Shown here piece by piece: positions 10,722 through 21,435 of a stretch of DNA of 38,363 nucleotides. The notes beneath the pieces are model-generated. The model was not told where the DNA came from and ran no database searches. It was given only the letters and a program-made list of their open reading frames with translations. Origin of the DNA: Conoideocrella luteorostrata (Eukaryota; Ascomycota; Sordariomycetes; Hypocreales; Clavicipitaceae); contig JASWJB010000371.1 of the NCBI GenBank assembly GCA_032433595.1, forward strand, positions 1 through 38,363, read 5' to 3'. Made by a program: the position numbers and the translations under genes. The stretch's first letter is position 1, and every line of letters begins with the position of its first letter.

Positions 10722-10949
10722 CTCATTTGAAGCATAATGAGACACATAATGTCCTGAATTCAAAGGTGAAAGTAAAAGAAAGAATATAAGCAGCTGAAAA
10801 GTTAAAAAAAAAAAAGAATGAATACATATAAAGAAAGTCATGACAGCATGTCATCATATAATTTTCTTTTTTTCATTACAAAGTCATAGCAACCGCAAAA
10901 AATTTCGTCTCATCAACATCGTGTTCATCTTGTTCATCGTCACAAATCC

Positions 10950-12920
10950 TCACGCGCGACTAAACATGAGCGGCACCAGCGCGCTCTGCCCGCTATCATG
11001 GCCCCTCCTATCGTCAAGAACCACATCCCTCGTCCACTCCCTACTCGCCATGAGACGACACGCCGCCACCGCATCGGCCGCCTTGCTGCGCTTGGCGCAA
11101 AATTCCCTGCTGAGTTTCGACAGGACCGCTTCCTTGGCTTTCCGGAGGGCATTCACCCGCGCTGCCGCGTCCTCGGCGAGCAGCCTATGCGCCTCTTCCT
11201 GCTCGAGGTTGCGCTGGACAGAGGTGATGCCGTCGTCTGGCGATGCCTGAGACGGATCATAGGTGGTGGGTTGGAGGAGGACCGGCTGCGGGCTGGAAGT
11301 GAGGATAGGGGCGGTGATGATGTTTTTAGGAGATGCCGGTGGTGTGATGGGCCGGTCTGATTCAAAGGACGGTCTGAGCTTAGGTCTTGAAGGTTTGCGC
11401 TCATGTTGATGATTATGATGATGGTGGTTGTGATGGCGGTCACGGGAAGAAGATGGGCGAGAGTCCGGGTTGCTCTGCTCGTCGCTGCTGTGGTGCTTTC
11501 TTCGACGACGGCGCGTTTTCTTCTTGCGCAGCTTGGTCGTGAAGCCTGTCGTTGCATCTGCCCTCGCTGCCGCCGCAGCCGTCGCAGAGATCTCATCCGA
11601 CAAGCCCTCGATAACACTTCTCTCCTCATCGCTGAACGACAAGCCTCCGAGGTCCAAGTCGAGCAACTCTCGGCTGGCCGCCTCCACGGCAGCACTCGGA
11701 CTGGGCAGCTCCTCGGAGCTCTCGTTCGTGACAAAGGAACACTCTGACGCGGCCATGAGACTGCTCCTCGCCCAGGATTCGTCTCTGTGCAGGGGAGACA
11801 GCGCCTCGTCCCAGTTGCCGTTGTTGGCGAGAACGACGTTTTCAAAGTCGAATTCTTTGACCGTGTGGCTGTGGCTCCTGATCAGCTCGCTCAGCTGTGG
11901 GGCGTTCATGATGGCATTGCGAATCTGCAAGTGCCGCAGCTTGGGGAAGTGAATAGGCGATCTGGGCGGACGGCTCGGCAGCGGGGACATGGGGGAAGTA
12001 ACCTCGTGGAAGAGTTTCTTTGATGATGGGGGCGGCGCGAAGAGCGCATCTGACGAGAGGGAGACCGGGCAAGGACCCTTGTTGCCGATCCAGGAGAAGC
12101 TGAATTTCTCGAGCCCAGGGGCGAAGAAGCGGACATAGTCGTCGATAATCTTCAGATGGTCCAGTCCAGGGGAAGGGCCATAGAAATCCCAAGACTCGAC
12201 AGCGATGTTCAGCTTCTTCACCTGCTTCCATCTCCTGCCAGCTGAGGGGACGGATCCGAACCCCTGTGTGTGGCGGAGGTAGTTGAACGCAGCAGGGTGC
12301 ATGGACGACAGCGACATCTTGTTCAGCTTATCAAGCGGTGCCTTCTCCACGGCAATGCGCAGGCTGATGAGGGCATAATCCACGATATCCCGCCTGTAAC
12401 GCTCCCTCGGATCCTGGCCGGGACAGCGGACGGTCAAGTGGCGCATATTGGGCAGCGACTTGAAGGCGTTGATGAAACTGGGCACATTGGTAGCGGCATG
12501 GAACAGCGGCGGATACTGCTGGGTCAAGATGTCGCCCAGTTCCGTGTTGGCATACTTGCGGCGGGTGAGCGACGAGCCCATGCTGGTGTGAGGCGTGTAC
12601 AGGAAACATATTTCCTGGCCGGTGAGGGGATGAACGAGTGGTGGCAAAAAGGTGGATTCCGAGTGAGGCATGAAAAAGGTCAGATGCTCGATGTGGTGGC
12701 CGATGCGGTTCAGGGCTGCGACCCGGCTTGGCTTGGTGAAGGTGCTGGAGGCGAAGGTGACGTGGATGCGGGTAAAGAGGCGCTTGGTGACAAGGTTGCA
12801 GCACGCGGAGGAGAGTTGGCGGATGGAGGCGTGGTCTGAGGTGGAGAGATGTGGGAAGAGGTGGTCTTTGATGTTGTCGCTCCTCAGGAGGGCGATGAAG
12901 AGTTGTTCTGTAGAAGACAT
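10950..12920 (-). CDS. Large F-box-like protein with LRR-like centre and His-rich disordered tail
   Basis: Single exon of 656 residues starting MSSTEQLFIALL. Residues 1-50 (LFPHLSTSDHASIRQLSSACCNLVTKRLF) resemble a diverged F-box. The central part has leucine-rich-repeat-like strands such as LPNMRHLTVRCPG and FPKLRHLQIRNAIMNAPQLSELI, the arrangement seen in fungal F-box proteins that recruit substrates to SCF ubiquitin ligases. The C-terminal third is low complexity: a basic KLRKKKTRRRRRKHH cluster, a His/Asn run (HHNHHHHNHQHE), Pro/Ser-rich linkers, and then a helical, Ala/Glu/Arg-rich segment (RNLEQEEAHRLLAEDAAARV and onward) that may be a coiled coil. No substrate can be named and the F-box call is tentative. 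It converges on the DsbA-like gene with a gap of about 230 bases. Confidence 0.75.
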   Translation of the reverse strand: MSSTEQLFIALLRSDNIKDHLFPHLSTSDHASIRQLSSACCNLVTKRLFTRIHVTFASSTFTKPSRVAALNRIGHHIEHLTFFMPHSESTFLPPLVHPLTGQEICFLYTPHTSMGSSLTRRKYANTELGDILTQQYPPLFHAATNVPSFINAFKSLPNMRHLTVRCPGQDPRERYRRDIVDYALISLRIAVEKAPLDKLNKMSLSSMHPAAFNYLRHTQGFGSVPSAGRRWKQVKKLNIAVESWDFYGPSPGLDHLKIIDDYVRFFAPGLEKFSFSWIGNKGPCPVSLSSDALFAPPPSSKKLFHEVTSPMSPLPSRPPRSPIHFPKLRHLQIRNAIMNAPQLSELIRSHSHTVKEFDFENVVLANNGNWDEALSPLHRDESWARSSLMAASECSFVTNESSEELPSPSAAVEAASRELLDLDLGGLSFSDEERSVIEGLSDEISATAAAAARADATTGFTTKLRKKKTRRRRRKHHSSDEQSNPDSRPSSSRDRHHNHHHHNHQHERKPSRPKLRPSFESDRPITPPASPKNIITAPILTSSPQPVLLQPTTYDPSQASPDDGITSVQRNLEQEEAHRLLAEDAAARVNALRKAKEAVLSKLSREFCAKRSKAADAVAACRLMASREWTRDVVLDDRRGHDSGQSALVPLMFSRA

Positions 12921-14819
12921 TGTTTTTTCATGTCGTGGGCCGCGATGAAGTGCAGTGTTGAGTCAATGTTGGGCCGGGGGGGTGCTGGCGATACGGGATA
13001 TCACAATCTCTTTGGTTCCAGTAAGTGATTCCAATTAAACAAGTTCTGGAAAGCTAGGTTTTTGACAAGCCAACAAATTAGATGACGAAAGCTGTCACAC
13101 TGTCGTTGTCGTTGTCGTAGTCGTAGTCGTAGTCGTAGTCGTAGTCGTAGTCGTAGTCGTAGTCGTCTAATAGACGTGTAAGTCGTGATTAGTCCAAGTC
13201 TCAATACGGAACTGGGTAGACTCGGCCGAGAAAAGCAACAGGCACAGAGAGCTTAATCCAAAATTCCAGGCAAGAAAAAAGGCAGAATATGAATTCCAAA
13301 AGAGTAAGAACCCGACGACAAGCTCGCCAGGGCCATACCCGTATATATCCTAGCCCTCCAGCCGCAGTCTGATTTTCTCGCGGAACACCAAAAGAGACGG
13401 TCCATCGCTCATCTTTCCTTGCCACCGATATTCTCTTCTTTCCCAGCTATTCCCACTTCCCCACCATGCAGTCGTCTCCATACTCGACGAGCTAGAAGAA
13501 ACGACTGGCTCATGAGTCACCTCGACACTTCAGGAACCTGCAGCATGCTGCGTCGCGTCCACGTCGGGAGGCGTGCCGACGGCCATGGTTGGTCTGGTGG
13601 CCGCAGCAGTGCCACTGCCGTGCAGGAGGGGAGGAGAAGGCCGCAGTGAGGCTTTGGCAACAGAGCCAGTGGGAACGAGTTCCTGGAGCTGGGATGGCGT
13701 TGAGTCCAGACTAGTACTCCGCAATAGCTGCAGCGACGATCTCCGTTTGTATGGATTGGAGGGACGTAAGAGGAGTATACAATAAACTACTCCGTAGCTA
13801 GCGGCTCTTTGACGCGGGGACGGTTGTGGACCGCAGTGGCCCGTTGCGCGGCACGCTCTGAGCTTGCTGCACAAATAGACAAGTGGCCAATCAAGGGGCC
13901 TTGTTGGGACGCGAACACACGCGCCATGACATGCTAATGCCACGCTCTGGGATTCTAAGCGCGATTCCGCAACGTCTTTTCCCTTTGTTCCTTCGAAAGA
14001 GGAAGACGTTACTCCGAAGTTCAGCGGCATTAACTGCTTTTTGCGTCAGGCCGTGTAAATGCCATCATGGTCGGCTGCCGTCTTGCGTCCTGGATCCAAC
14101 CATGATTCCAAGCCAGGACTGTGTCTCATCTGCCTTCAAGGTGATTATCGCGCATAGTTCGCGTGCAAGTATATCGACGCATCGGCCTCTCCTTGTGCCG
14201 CCAGAACGATCATCAGTTCATGCATGCCCCTTAGTCCTCACTGACTTCTCCGTGTAGTTAGTTATCTTGTCCGCCAAGCACAGCTGGGCCAAACTGATCC
14301 CTCTATATCCCCACAATTCCGCACGTTTCCTTCAAGTTTAAATCCAACCATAGCCTGTGGCGTTCGCGACGTTTTGTGCGCGTTGAAACGAAACAATGCA
14401 TCCTCGCCAATCATTTCCATCACGCACTAGTCCCGTTTTTCTTCTGATCATGGCATTGTCATCTCCACCACACCTCGTTTTGTCAAGCAGCTTTGGATCA
14501 TCAGTCTCTGCGCCTTGATCACCATCTGGGTGGCTCTAAGTCCTCCCCGCTGTGACCAAGATGAGGAGCAAGGATCTTGTGGCAAATCTACAATCACACT
14601 TTTGACTCGCTCTCATGTGCTTTGATGGTTCATCATTGGGTATCTGCATTAAGCTTAGTCCATGCTCGAGATAAGTCGATCAGGTGCCTTCTAACGCTGA
14701 AGAGGCAGTAGCGACATGCCGCTGACCCTCCAACTCTGATCCGTCGTGCCATATACCGCACTTTTTGATTTGCAAAGCTTTCATTTCCTTAGGATGTATG
14801 TTGCCTTGCAAGTATCTAT
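12921..14819. other. 1.9 kb intergenic region between the F-box-like and zinc-knuckle genes
   Basis: No supportable gene. The left part is the promoter of the F-box-like gene and includes a GTCGTA hexamer microsatellite at about 13102-13166. A GTATATATCC stretch lies near 13341. One exact CTCCGTA lies at 13790, with diverged relatives nearby (TACTCCGCA near 13713, TTACTCCGAAG near 14010). Open frames at 13530-14030 and 13883-14257 have no domain and overlap one another in opposite directions. Confidence 0.45.
13102..13166. repeat. Hexanucleotide microsatellite (GTCGTT then GTCGTA)
   Basis: About ten tandem hexamers: the first units are GTCGTT and the following eight or nine are GTCGTA, ending in GTCGTCTAA. 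It lies about 180-250 bases upstream of the minus-strand F-box-like start codon, so length change could affect that promoter. Confidence 0.9.
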
Positions 14820-16910
14820 CTATCGACCTCGACCTCGTCCTTGTCCTCGTCCCCTCCCTCCCCCGCCTCTTCCCCCTCTTCCTCCTCTTCCACCTCGTCC
14901 ACCCCGCACTTGATGGTCTCGGTGAGCACTCCTTCCTTCTCTCATCGAGGCGATATGTGGAGGAGGAGGAGCGGGCGGCGGTGGTAGTGGTGGTGGTGGT
15001 ACGTGATTGTAGTCTCGCGCCGGGGGTGGAGGTTTGGATGGAAGAGAGTGGCCGGCATTAGCACGAGCCGTGTGTGGTGGGGGATACCTCCTCGAGGATC
15101 CCGACGGTGGCGGTCCCGGAGGAAGAGGTGGTTCACCAGCAAGTGGCTGGAAGCTGTTGATTATGTGACCGCCCATCATCTGGGGCAGTTGAATGTTGCT
15201 TGACATTCGGATTTGGCCAGCGCCTCCTTTTGGCCCTCGTATTGCCCTTCTGCCGAGAAATTCCACATCTGAGTCGTCGCTCTCTGAGTAGTGGACGATG
15301 TTACCAGTTCGAGCTGCATGGCCGCGAATTTTGGTTTCAGGTGCTCGTAGGGATCTCTTATTGGCTCCCGGGTCTGCAGCTTCCTCAATAGATAGCGTGT
15401 CGCAATTAGGATCCATGTAATTGTCGCGATTTCGAAGTGACCAGGTTGGGTTGGCGGAAACGCCGCCGCGCTGTCTGCAATCACCCGAAAAGTGGTCTTT
15501 GCCACCACAGGCGGCGCAGGAGCTTGCAAGAAAAACCACTGTGTGGATGGTTTGCGCGTCTGGTTGAAACGATCGCCACACCTCTGTGCAATTGCCCTCC
15601 AAATGCTCCACAGAGTTACAATATGCGCATACCAGGCCCTCATCCTTTGTGAGGGCCAGTTTTTCGGTACAGCTAGTCGACCGGTGGCCGAGTTGGCGAC
15701 ACTTGTCACATCGCTCTTGGATAGTTGGGCAGCAGAAATCCCAATGGTCGAGGCTGTCACAGAACCGACACTTCGACCGGGTGCAGTGAACAGCTCTGTG
15801 CCCTTCGCCGCCGCACAGGAGACACATCCTGCTAGGGTCTGGGGCGGATGGAAAGTACCTTTTCTGTTGCTCCAATTCCTCATTTCCGGTTGGGACACCT
15901 TCCCTGGCAATGGTGATGTTTCTATCTGCTTGTGAACTATTGCCGTGTTGAGACGACGATCCGTTCGGGCCGTCGACGGTAACCTCTCCCTCTTCTGCAG
16001 AACCCTCATTCTTATTCTGCGGTGTTTCCTGCTCTGTGACACCGTTGACGGCTGATGATTCTACTCTTGCCGAAACCTCGAGATTCGCATCCGACTTGAG
16101 AGAGTCGATCAAATTGTGGATGGCGGGGGATGTTTCAACTTTCTTTGCAGCCTGTCTAGCGGCCTTTCTTTTCGTCTGTCGTAGTCCACTATGTTGGTCG
16201 AGGTAGTGTATGAACGCATCCGTCACCAGGGCGGGCGTTATTACGGAAATATGGTCAACATTGTGTCGGCAGAAAACCTGGGCCCAGTCTTTGAATCTAG
16301 CAAACCACGACCCCCGTTTCTGAGGAGATAACGCAGGAAGACCGAGCGACAATGCGCCCACTGTGTAGACCGGCGAACCAGAAGACATGGTTGCGCCGGC
16401 GAAAGGCTCAATGTCGTCCACTTCAGCGTCATCTATCCTTGGATCGGCACTCGACGGCTGGATCAATACCAGTTGCGATGGACTGGTGGCAGCGGCAGCG
16501 GCAGCGGCAGCGGCAGCAGGAGGGTGAGGAGGATGTCCGCGGCTTTCGCTCGTTTGCAACGTCAGTGCCGTTTTGCCACCCTCAAGAGCAGCCCGAGGAT
16601 TCGGCTCGGAATCAGACTCATCAATTTCACCTTCCTCCGAACCCTGATGAGAAGAGCGGTTTGAAGACGGAGGGCTCATTCTGGCTCGCTTGGAGCCACG
16701 CGAAGGAGAGTCAGCATCGGCAGCTGGCGTGTAGCCGTCAGGACCGGTTAGGTCGTCCCCATCGTCGCGTCGTCGCTTCTGATCAGGTGTCAACTGCTGC
16801 TGGCCACTTCCTTCATTCTGCTCGGATTTCTCCCCCCTCTCAAGCTCGGGCTCGTAGTCGCTTGACCCAATGCTGATCACATCCCCTGGCGCATCGTCGC
16901 CGGTGCCCAT
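14820..16910 (-). CDS. Zinc-knuckle protein with five CCHC motifs, AIR1/2-like (TRAMP complex)
   Basis: Single exon of 696 residues. Five zinc knuckles of the form CX2CX4HX4C stand at about 363-376 (CLLCGGEGHRAVHC), 381-394, 401-414 (CDKCRQLGHRSTSC), 428-441 and 465-478. Five tandem knuckles are the hallmark of Air1/Air2, the RNA-binding subunits of the TRAMP polyadenylation complex that marks RNA for the nuclear exosome. The protein is far longer than yeast Air1/2. It has an acidic, disordered N-terminus with a 10-alanine run (about 132-141) and a helical region near 199-260 (SWFARFKDWAQVFCRHNVDH). The Pro-rich tail ends in about 30 residues of RGG repeats, which often bind RNA. The alanine run corresponds to GGCAGC-type trinucleotides at about 16484-16520 on the plus strand. 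Another nuclear CCHC RNA-binding protein is possible, but the knuckle number and spacing favour Air. Confidence 0.82.
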   Translation of the reverse strand: MGTGDDAPGDVISIGSSDYEPELERGEKSEQNEGSGQQQLTPDQKRRRDDGDDLTGPDGYTPAADADSPSRGSKRARMSPPSSNRSSHQGSEEGEIDESDSEPNPRAALEGGKTALTLQTSESRGHPPHPPAAAAAAAAAATSPSQLVLIQPSSADPRIDDAEVDDIEPFAGATMSSGSPVYTVGALSLGLPALSPQKRGSWFARFKDWAQVFCRHNVDHISVITPALVTDAFIHYLDQHSGLRQTKRKAARQAAKKVETSPAIHNLIDSLKSDANLEVSARVESSAVNGVTEQETPQNKNEGSAEEGEVTVDGPNGSSSQHGNSSQADRNITIAREGVPTGNEELEQQKRYFPSAPDPSRMCLLCGGEGHRAVHCTRSKCRFCDSLDHWDFCCPTIQERCDKCRQLGHRSTSCTEKLALTKDEGLVCAYCNSVEHLEGNCTEVWRSFQPDAQTIHTVVFLASSCAACGGKDHFSGDCRQRGGVSANPTWSLRNRDNYMDPNCDTLSIEEAADPGANKRSLRAPETKIRGHAARTGNIVHYSESDDSDVEFLGRRAIRGPKGGAGQIRMSSNIQLPQMMGGHIINSFQPLAGEPPLPPGPPPSGSSRRYPPPHTARANAGHSLPSKPPPPARDYNHVPPPPLPPPPAPPPPHIASMREGRSAHRDHQVRGGRGGRGGRGGRGGGGRGRGQGRGRGR

Positions 16911-19675
16911 CTTTGAGGGAGAGCCGGCTGCAGGCGACTGCGGGCCAGTTTAACTGTGGGCGGAGAATGTACGGAGTACAGGTAGCTTCTTCCTCCGTCG
17001 TATTCTTCCGACACAAAAGCTATTGGATTCGGCTAGACTTTGCTTCTTAGACGAGTACTTTTCTGATGTTGAGCCGGGAAATTGTGCGTCTGATATTCCA
17101 TTGAGTGGCCGGTCAACGGCCGTGTCGCAATGCAAAAGTTCGCGACCACACGATGGCTAGAATAGCAGCACACGCGTCCGGAAGAGCGCGACTCGATTAC
17201 GACGTATTCATTGCCTGCGTCTGGCTCTCTAGACGTTCTATTCAGTGGACTCGAAAATTCATGCGATATCTAGAATTATCATGACAGCACAAGTAAATTC
17301 GATACCTGAGAACAGGAAATTTTATGGAATGCTCAACGAATCACATCGCGACGCCACGCCCTGACCCAGTCTAACTGCCCCATAACGGAGTAGTTTATGA
17401 TATTGAGAAATGCATGACATCTGCGCCTACGTCCGAAGATTAGCCACAACTTTGCAGCTGGTGTGCATCATTGTAAACCTCGTTGGCTTCCTGTTAAATT
17501 GACTCACAAAACCTAACACAGCGCGGTTGATTATCTTATTGTATGGCGTACTCATAAAAAATCCATGCGTTTGGCAACTTGAATAAATCATCCCTTCATT
17601 CAATATTGGAGACCTACGCACTCCTTAGGGAGTAGATATCTCGGGTTTAGGTAGAAACGTAGGGTAGTAGGTTCGTATTCGTATCTGAGCCTTTAGAGAT
17701 GTGACGAGCACATGTAATCGGGGCATGCTGTTGTCTCCTCTCTGCGCTGGTTCAAGGTTCTGTCACATGTTTTACGCTACTGTGACTAACTAACAGTGGC
17801 TATCTTCTTGCGACAATCTTCGCCAGCTGGTTGGAAAGGAACAGGATTTAATTCATACTTGTCCCTTGTCGACCTTTGATCCGAAGGCAATGCGGCAAGT
17901 TGGGGGATTTTTATCCCGGCCGGATATCACAAGGGCCCAGCCATTGTGCGGAGTAGTATGATGCCGTATAACATACAATGCTGCCACCCATCAGGGATAC
18001 TGCATCCTGTACGGAGTGCAGTACTGGCTATATTGATCCGTCTTTACATGATATCATGGGCACTTACCCATACACTCTCGACGGATGGCCGGAAAGTAGA
18101 CCGGACGGTGTGGATCATGGCTAACTCCAGGAAGGCAATGGTTCAGTCTAAGTACCTCAGCCACATCTCATACGAAGCAGTCACGGTCAGCAGTGTCCAG
18201 AGTACGGAGTACGGTGTGGCCATAATTATAATATGGTGGTGCCTGTACTCCGTACACTGGTCTTGTAAACTCTGGAACCCAACAAAAATCTCCATCCATC
18301 TGCACTCCACCCATGGAGGCAGTGACCAACCAGCTAATACTAGGAGGCACTTTAGGCTTGCGGAGACAGTCAGCAGCCACCGTGTCCTGATGTGAGGGAG
18401 ACGAGGAGGGTCAAAGGTGCAAAAAGTTTAAATATTAATAACAATAATAATACTCCGTAATCAAAAGCCGAATTCTAAATCCATGGCTTGAAGATGGGAA
18501 GCCCGACATCGGATGTCAAATCGATGAAGCATTACCGACGAGCTGCAGAGCTTCAAGGGTTATCACAGGACGTATGGCAACAGCCCACCTACAAGAGTGC
18601 GTGGTGCGTAATATGCATGCTGTGTACGGAGTAATATGCTGTGTAATATGCTTCGTGTTGTACGGAGTACATGGTGACAAGTAATCTTGCAAAGCCGCGC
18701 CATACGATAACAGCACTACAATCTACAGAGTACAGAGTATGGATTCCTGCAGTCTCATTTGCTCCTGCGGTGGTTTGCACACTTGCACGAGAGTGTCTAA
18801 TAAATAGGCGCAGTGGCAGTTGCAGTTGCAGTTGCAGCTGAGCCGTGCATGGCGTTGAAGAAGACTTGAGCAGGTAGAACTCATGCACATGCTTATCTAC
18901 CGATCTATTGATCCAACATGATTAAGCTGTAGTTAAGTTACTCCCCGAATGTTAAAAGTTGGGTTCGGAGCAACTAAGAATTGTACCGAGTACTATATAG
19001 CTAGTGTGACGGCCGCAGTGGGCAAGGAAATCGTCAATAATGGCGTCCAGCACCTCTGGCCGGGCCGCAGATTCACGCCGGGCTATCCCTGACTTGTCAT
19101 CTGGGAATTAATTTACCCTTCTAAGAACTTGGAGCCTTTTTTTAGGGTCTCGGGAGCATGTGGCAGTCGCAGGTCTAGTGGCATACTCGACATCGGGCGC
19201 AGTGGCAATGGGCTGCACGGAGAGAAAGGGCGGACAAGACAATTGGAGCCAGTCAGGGCCAAAGAGACTGAATGACTGGAAAGATAATTGGGGGGGGATA
19301 ATGTCTCTGTTGCCGTCTTGGTGTCGCGTGCGCTGACAGATTTGACGCGGCCCCGAGAAGACGTCTGCCGTTGATTTCTAGTTCCGACCGAGTCCATCGC
19401 TGTCGCTCAATTGCCGGCGAAGCGATTTCGGACTGAACTTTTCCTGCTGCCAAAAGTCCGGTCCGTTTCGCTGTACCGAGTCGGTGCACGTACGTGTGCA
19501 TTCTATATGTATCGGGGAAAGATGAAGGCAGCGGCGGCTACTCGATGTTGAATATCTTGAGTCGCTGCACTCCGTAGCCACTCACCATACGGGGTACGGA
19601 GCAGTTACTTAGTTACTGTATTACTCAGTAGCTAGCTGTTACGGAGCATAAGGAGTGTAGCCCCTGCTGCTGATG
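16911..19675. other. Gene-free region with many dispersed heptamers
   Basis: No supportable gene. Ten exact copies of TACGGAG/CTCCGTA lie at 16970, 18010, 18203, 18248, 18453, 18625, 18661, 19570, 19595 and 19640, together with decayed copies such as TACAGAGTACAGAGTAT at 18724-18740. Short simple repeats include GTTGCA near 18815-18838. Open frames here (for example 17946-18395) have no domain and are interrupted in composition. The left end is the promoter of the zinc-knuckle gene. Confidence 0.5.
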
Positions 19676-20554
19676 CGACTGCTGGGCCGGAACCACTCAG
19701 TGCCGCGCTGCCCCACCAAAGTATTTGCCAAGTAGCTGTTGCTCGGTACCGTACCGTACAGGGTGCTAGGACTACCTACCTACCCTACCTACCTATTTAC
19801 CTACCTCCCCAGGTAACTAGTTATACTCACCAAACGTTTGCTTGCGACCCTGGCTGCGCCTGGGCTGCACCCTGACCCTGGTTGACTGTGAGTCGTCCGA
19901 CTGACCACCACCGCTGTCCCATCTCGACATCCCTATTGCCAACTTCGGACCCCAGCTTTTTATCGTCCTTCCATCACCATTCTATCGGCCTTTTCTCATC
20001 GCCACCATCCGCCGCCAGCATCCCGTCTGTGCGCAGTGCTGTCGCCTCGTCCAGGCACTCCTTTGCTTTGCCGTCCATTCTCTGTACAATCACTTTCTGT
20101 ATTCATAGGCCTGGCCACTGGGTGTGCCTTTTCTTGTCCTTTCTTTCTTTACCTCGACAACCATTTCTGCCCCCCAGGACGTCTCAATCTTCCGACTTCG
20201 CCGAACCATCTGCTTAGCATCGTCAGCCGCCCGCCTTCCGCAAGACGAGAAGAGGAGTTTCGTAATCTCCTTGCACTCGCAGACTCGAATTGGAGCGAGG
20301 CTACTCTTGTCGTCATATCCACAATCGCTTGCTGGCTTGGTACAACAGCTCCTGCTTGGCCCGGTGACTTGGAGAGACTGCGACGACCACCGAACTTGTT
20401 GTCGCTGCCTCCCGCCACAAACGACTAGTCTATTTCATCTCCCCTCTGTGTACTCGACAATACCGCCAAGCTGTCTTCCCCAATTCTCCTCCAGCGTACC
20501 GTTTCCTACGACGCGGGCACCAACCCTCCGCGTCGTGGAAGCACATATCTAGAC
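19676..20554 (+). promoter_or_regulatory. Pyrimidine-rich, ATG-free leader and promoter of the ORMDL gene
   Basis: Reading the plus strand base by base, I find no ATG between the one at 19673 and the ORMDL start at 20555, a span of 879 bases. Stretches after about 19900 are rich in C and T, typical of fungal promoters and leaders. The absence suggests a long 5' untranslated region kept free of upstream start codons, possibly with a leader intron. CTAC/CTAC-type tandem tetramers lie at about 19771-19806. Where transcription starts cannot be read from sequence. Confidence 0.5.
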
Positions 20555-21435
20555 ATGACCGACCGCAATAATTCCTCTCGTAGGAGGAGATCTAGCAGCA
20601 TCCTGCAGGTCTATCATGAACCTCCCGAGACCCTTGAACAGATAAGTGACCAGGCTGTACTGCCTAATCTCAATGCCAATTGGACAAGTGCAAAAGGTAC
20701 GAGCATCCATTCGTATCCCATATCCATCCTGGTGGTGGACGCCACACTCGGCCGGCCCCCTTTGTGTACTTGTCTACTCAACAAAAGTCAAATATCATGG
20801 AGTCCTTGCCCAATGTGTTTCCCTGGCTTGCGACTTTCCGTTTCTGGTCACTGCTTGCCTCCCCCCCTCTCTGCTCAGCATGTGGATAGATTTTTTTTTT
20901 TTTGGAAATGCTGACATGGAATTCTTGCCACAGGAGCCTGGACTATCCACATCGTTCTGATCGCCGCACTCAAAATTTTCTACGACATCATGCCTGGCGT
21001 CTCGCAGGAGACATCCTGGACACTAACAAATATGACATACATGTTTGGCTCATACCTTATGTTCCATTACGTTCGTGGTGTTCCTTTCGAATTCAATGGT
21101 GGCGCCTTCGACAACTTGAATATGTGGGAGCAAATCGACAATGGGGCGCAGTATACTCCAACCAAGAAGTTTCTTCTCAGCGTTCCCATTGTGTTGTTCC
21201 TGCTCAGCACGCACTACACACACTACGATTTGGCATATTTTATTATTAATTTTTTGGCCGTTCTGGCTGTAGTCATTCCCAAGCTGCCCTTTGTATGTGC
21301 TGCCACCTATTATTTCCCCCCTGTATTTGCTTTTGTAACATGGCATAGTCAACTACAGCGAAGTGCTAATGCAACGTCAAATAGAGTCACAGAATGCGAT
21401 TTGGTCTATTTTCTGGACCTCCCGAGGAGGATTAG
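20555..21435 (+). CDS. orm1: ORMDL family protein (Orm1/Orm2), three exons
   Basis: Orm proteins sit in the endoplasmic reticulum membrane and hold serine palmitoyltransferase in check, regulating sphingolipid synthesis. Exons are 20555-20696, 20934-21292 and 21385-21435, giving 183 residues. The introns (237 and 92 bases) follow GTACGA...CAG and GTATGT...TAG. The protein starts MTDRNNSSRRRRSSSIL, a Ser/Arg-rich head of the type phosphorylated in yeast Orm1/2. Family signatures follow: NLNANWTSAKGAWTIHIVLI, KIFYDIMPGVSQETSWTLTN, YMFGSYLMFHYVRGVPFEFN, FDNLNMWEQIDNGAQYTP, KFLLSVPIVLFLLSTHYTHY and VVIPKLPF. The tiny last exon supplies SHRMRFGLFSGPPEED, the standard end (HRMR-GLF). Two hydrophobic hairpins give the expected membrane segments. 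Length fits the fungal family. The start is the first ATG after a long ATG-free leader. Confidence 0.96.

Noticed and set aside
17946..18395. 149-codon plus-strand frame
   Set aside because: It is built across several dispersed heptamers in a gene-free region and has no domain-like segment.
20124..20552. 142-codon frame ending two bases before the ORMDL start
   Set aside because: It begins with GTG and has no ATG at all, so it cannot be a normal upstream frame. The region is better read as an ATG-free leader.
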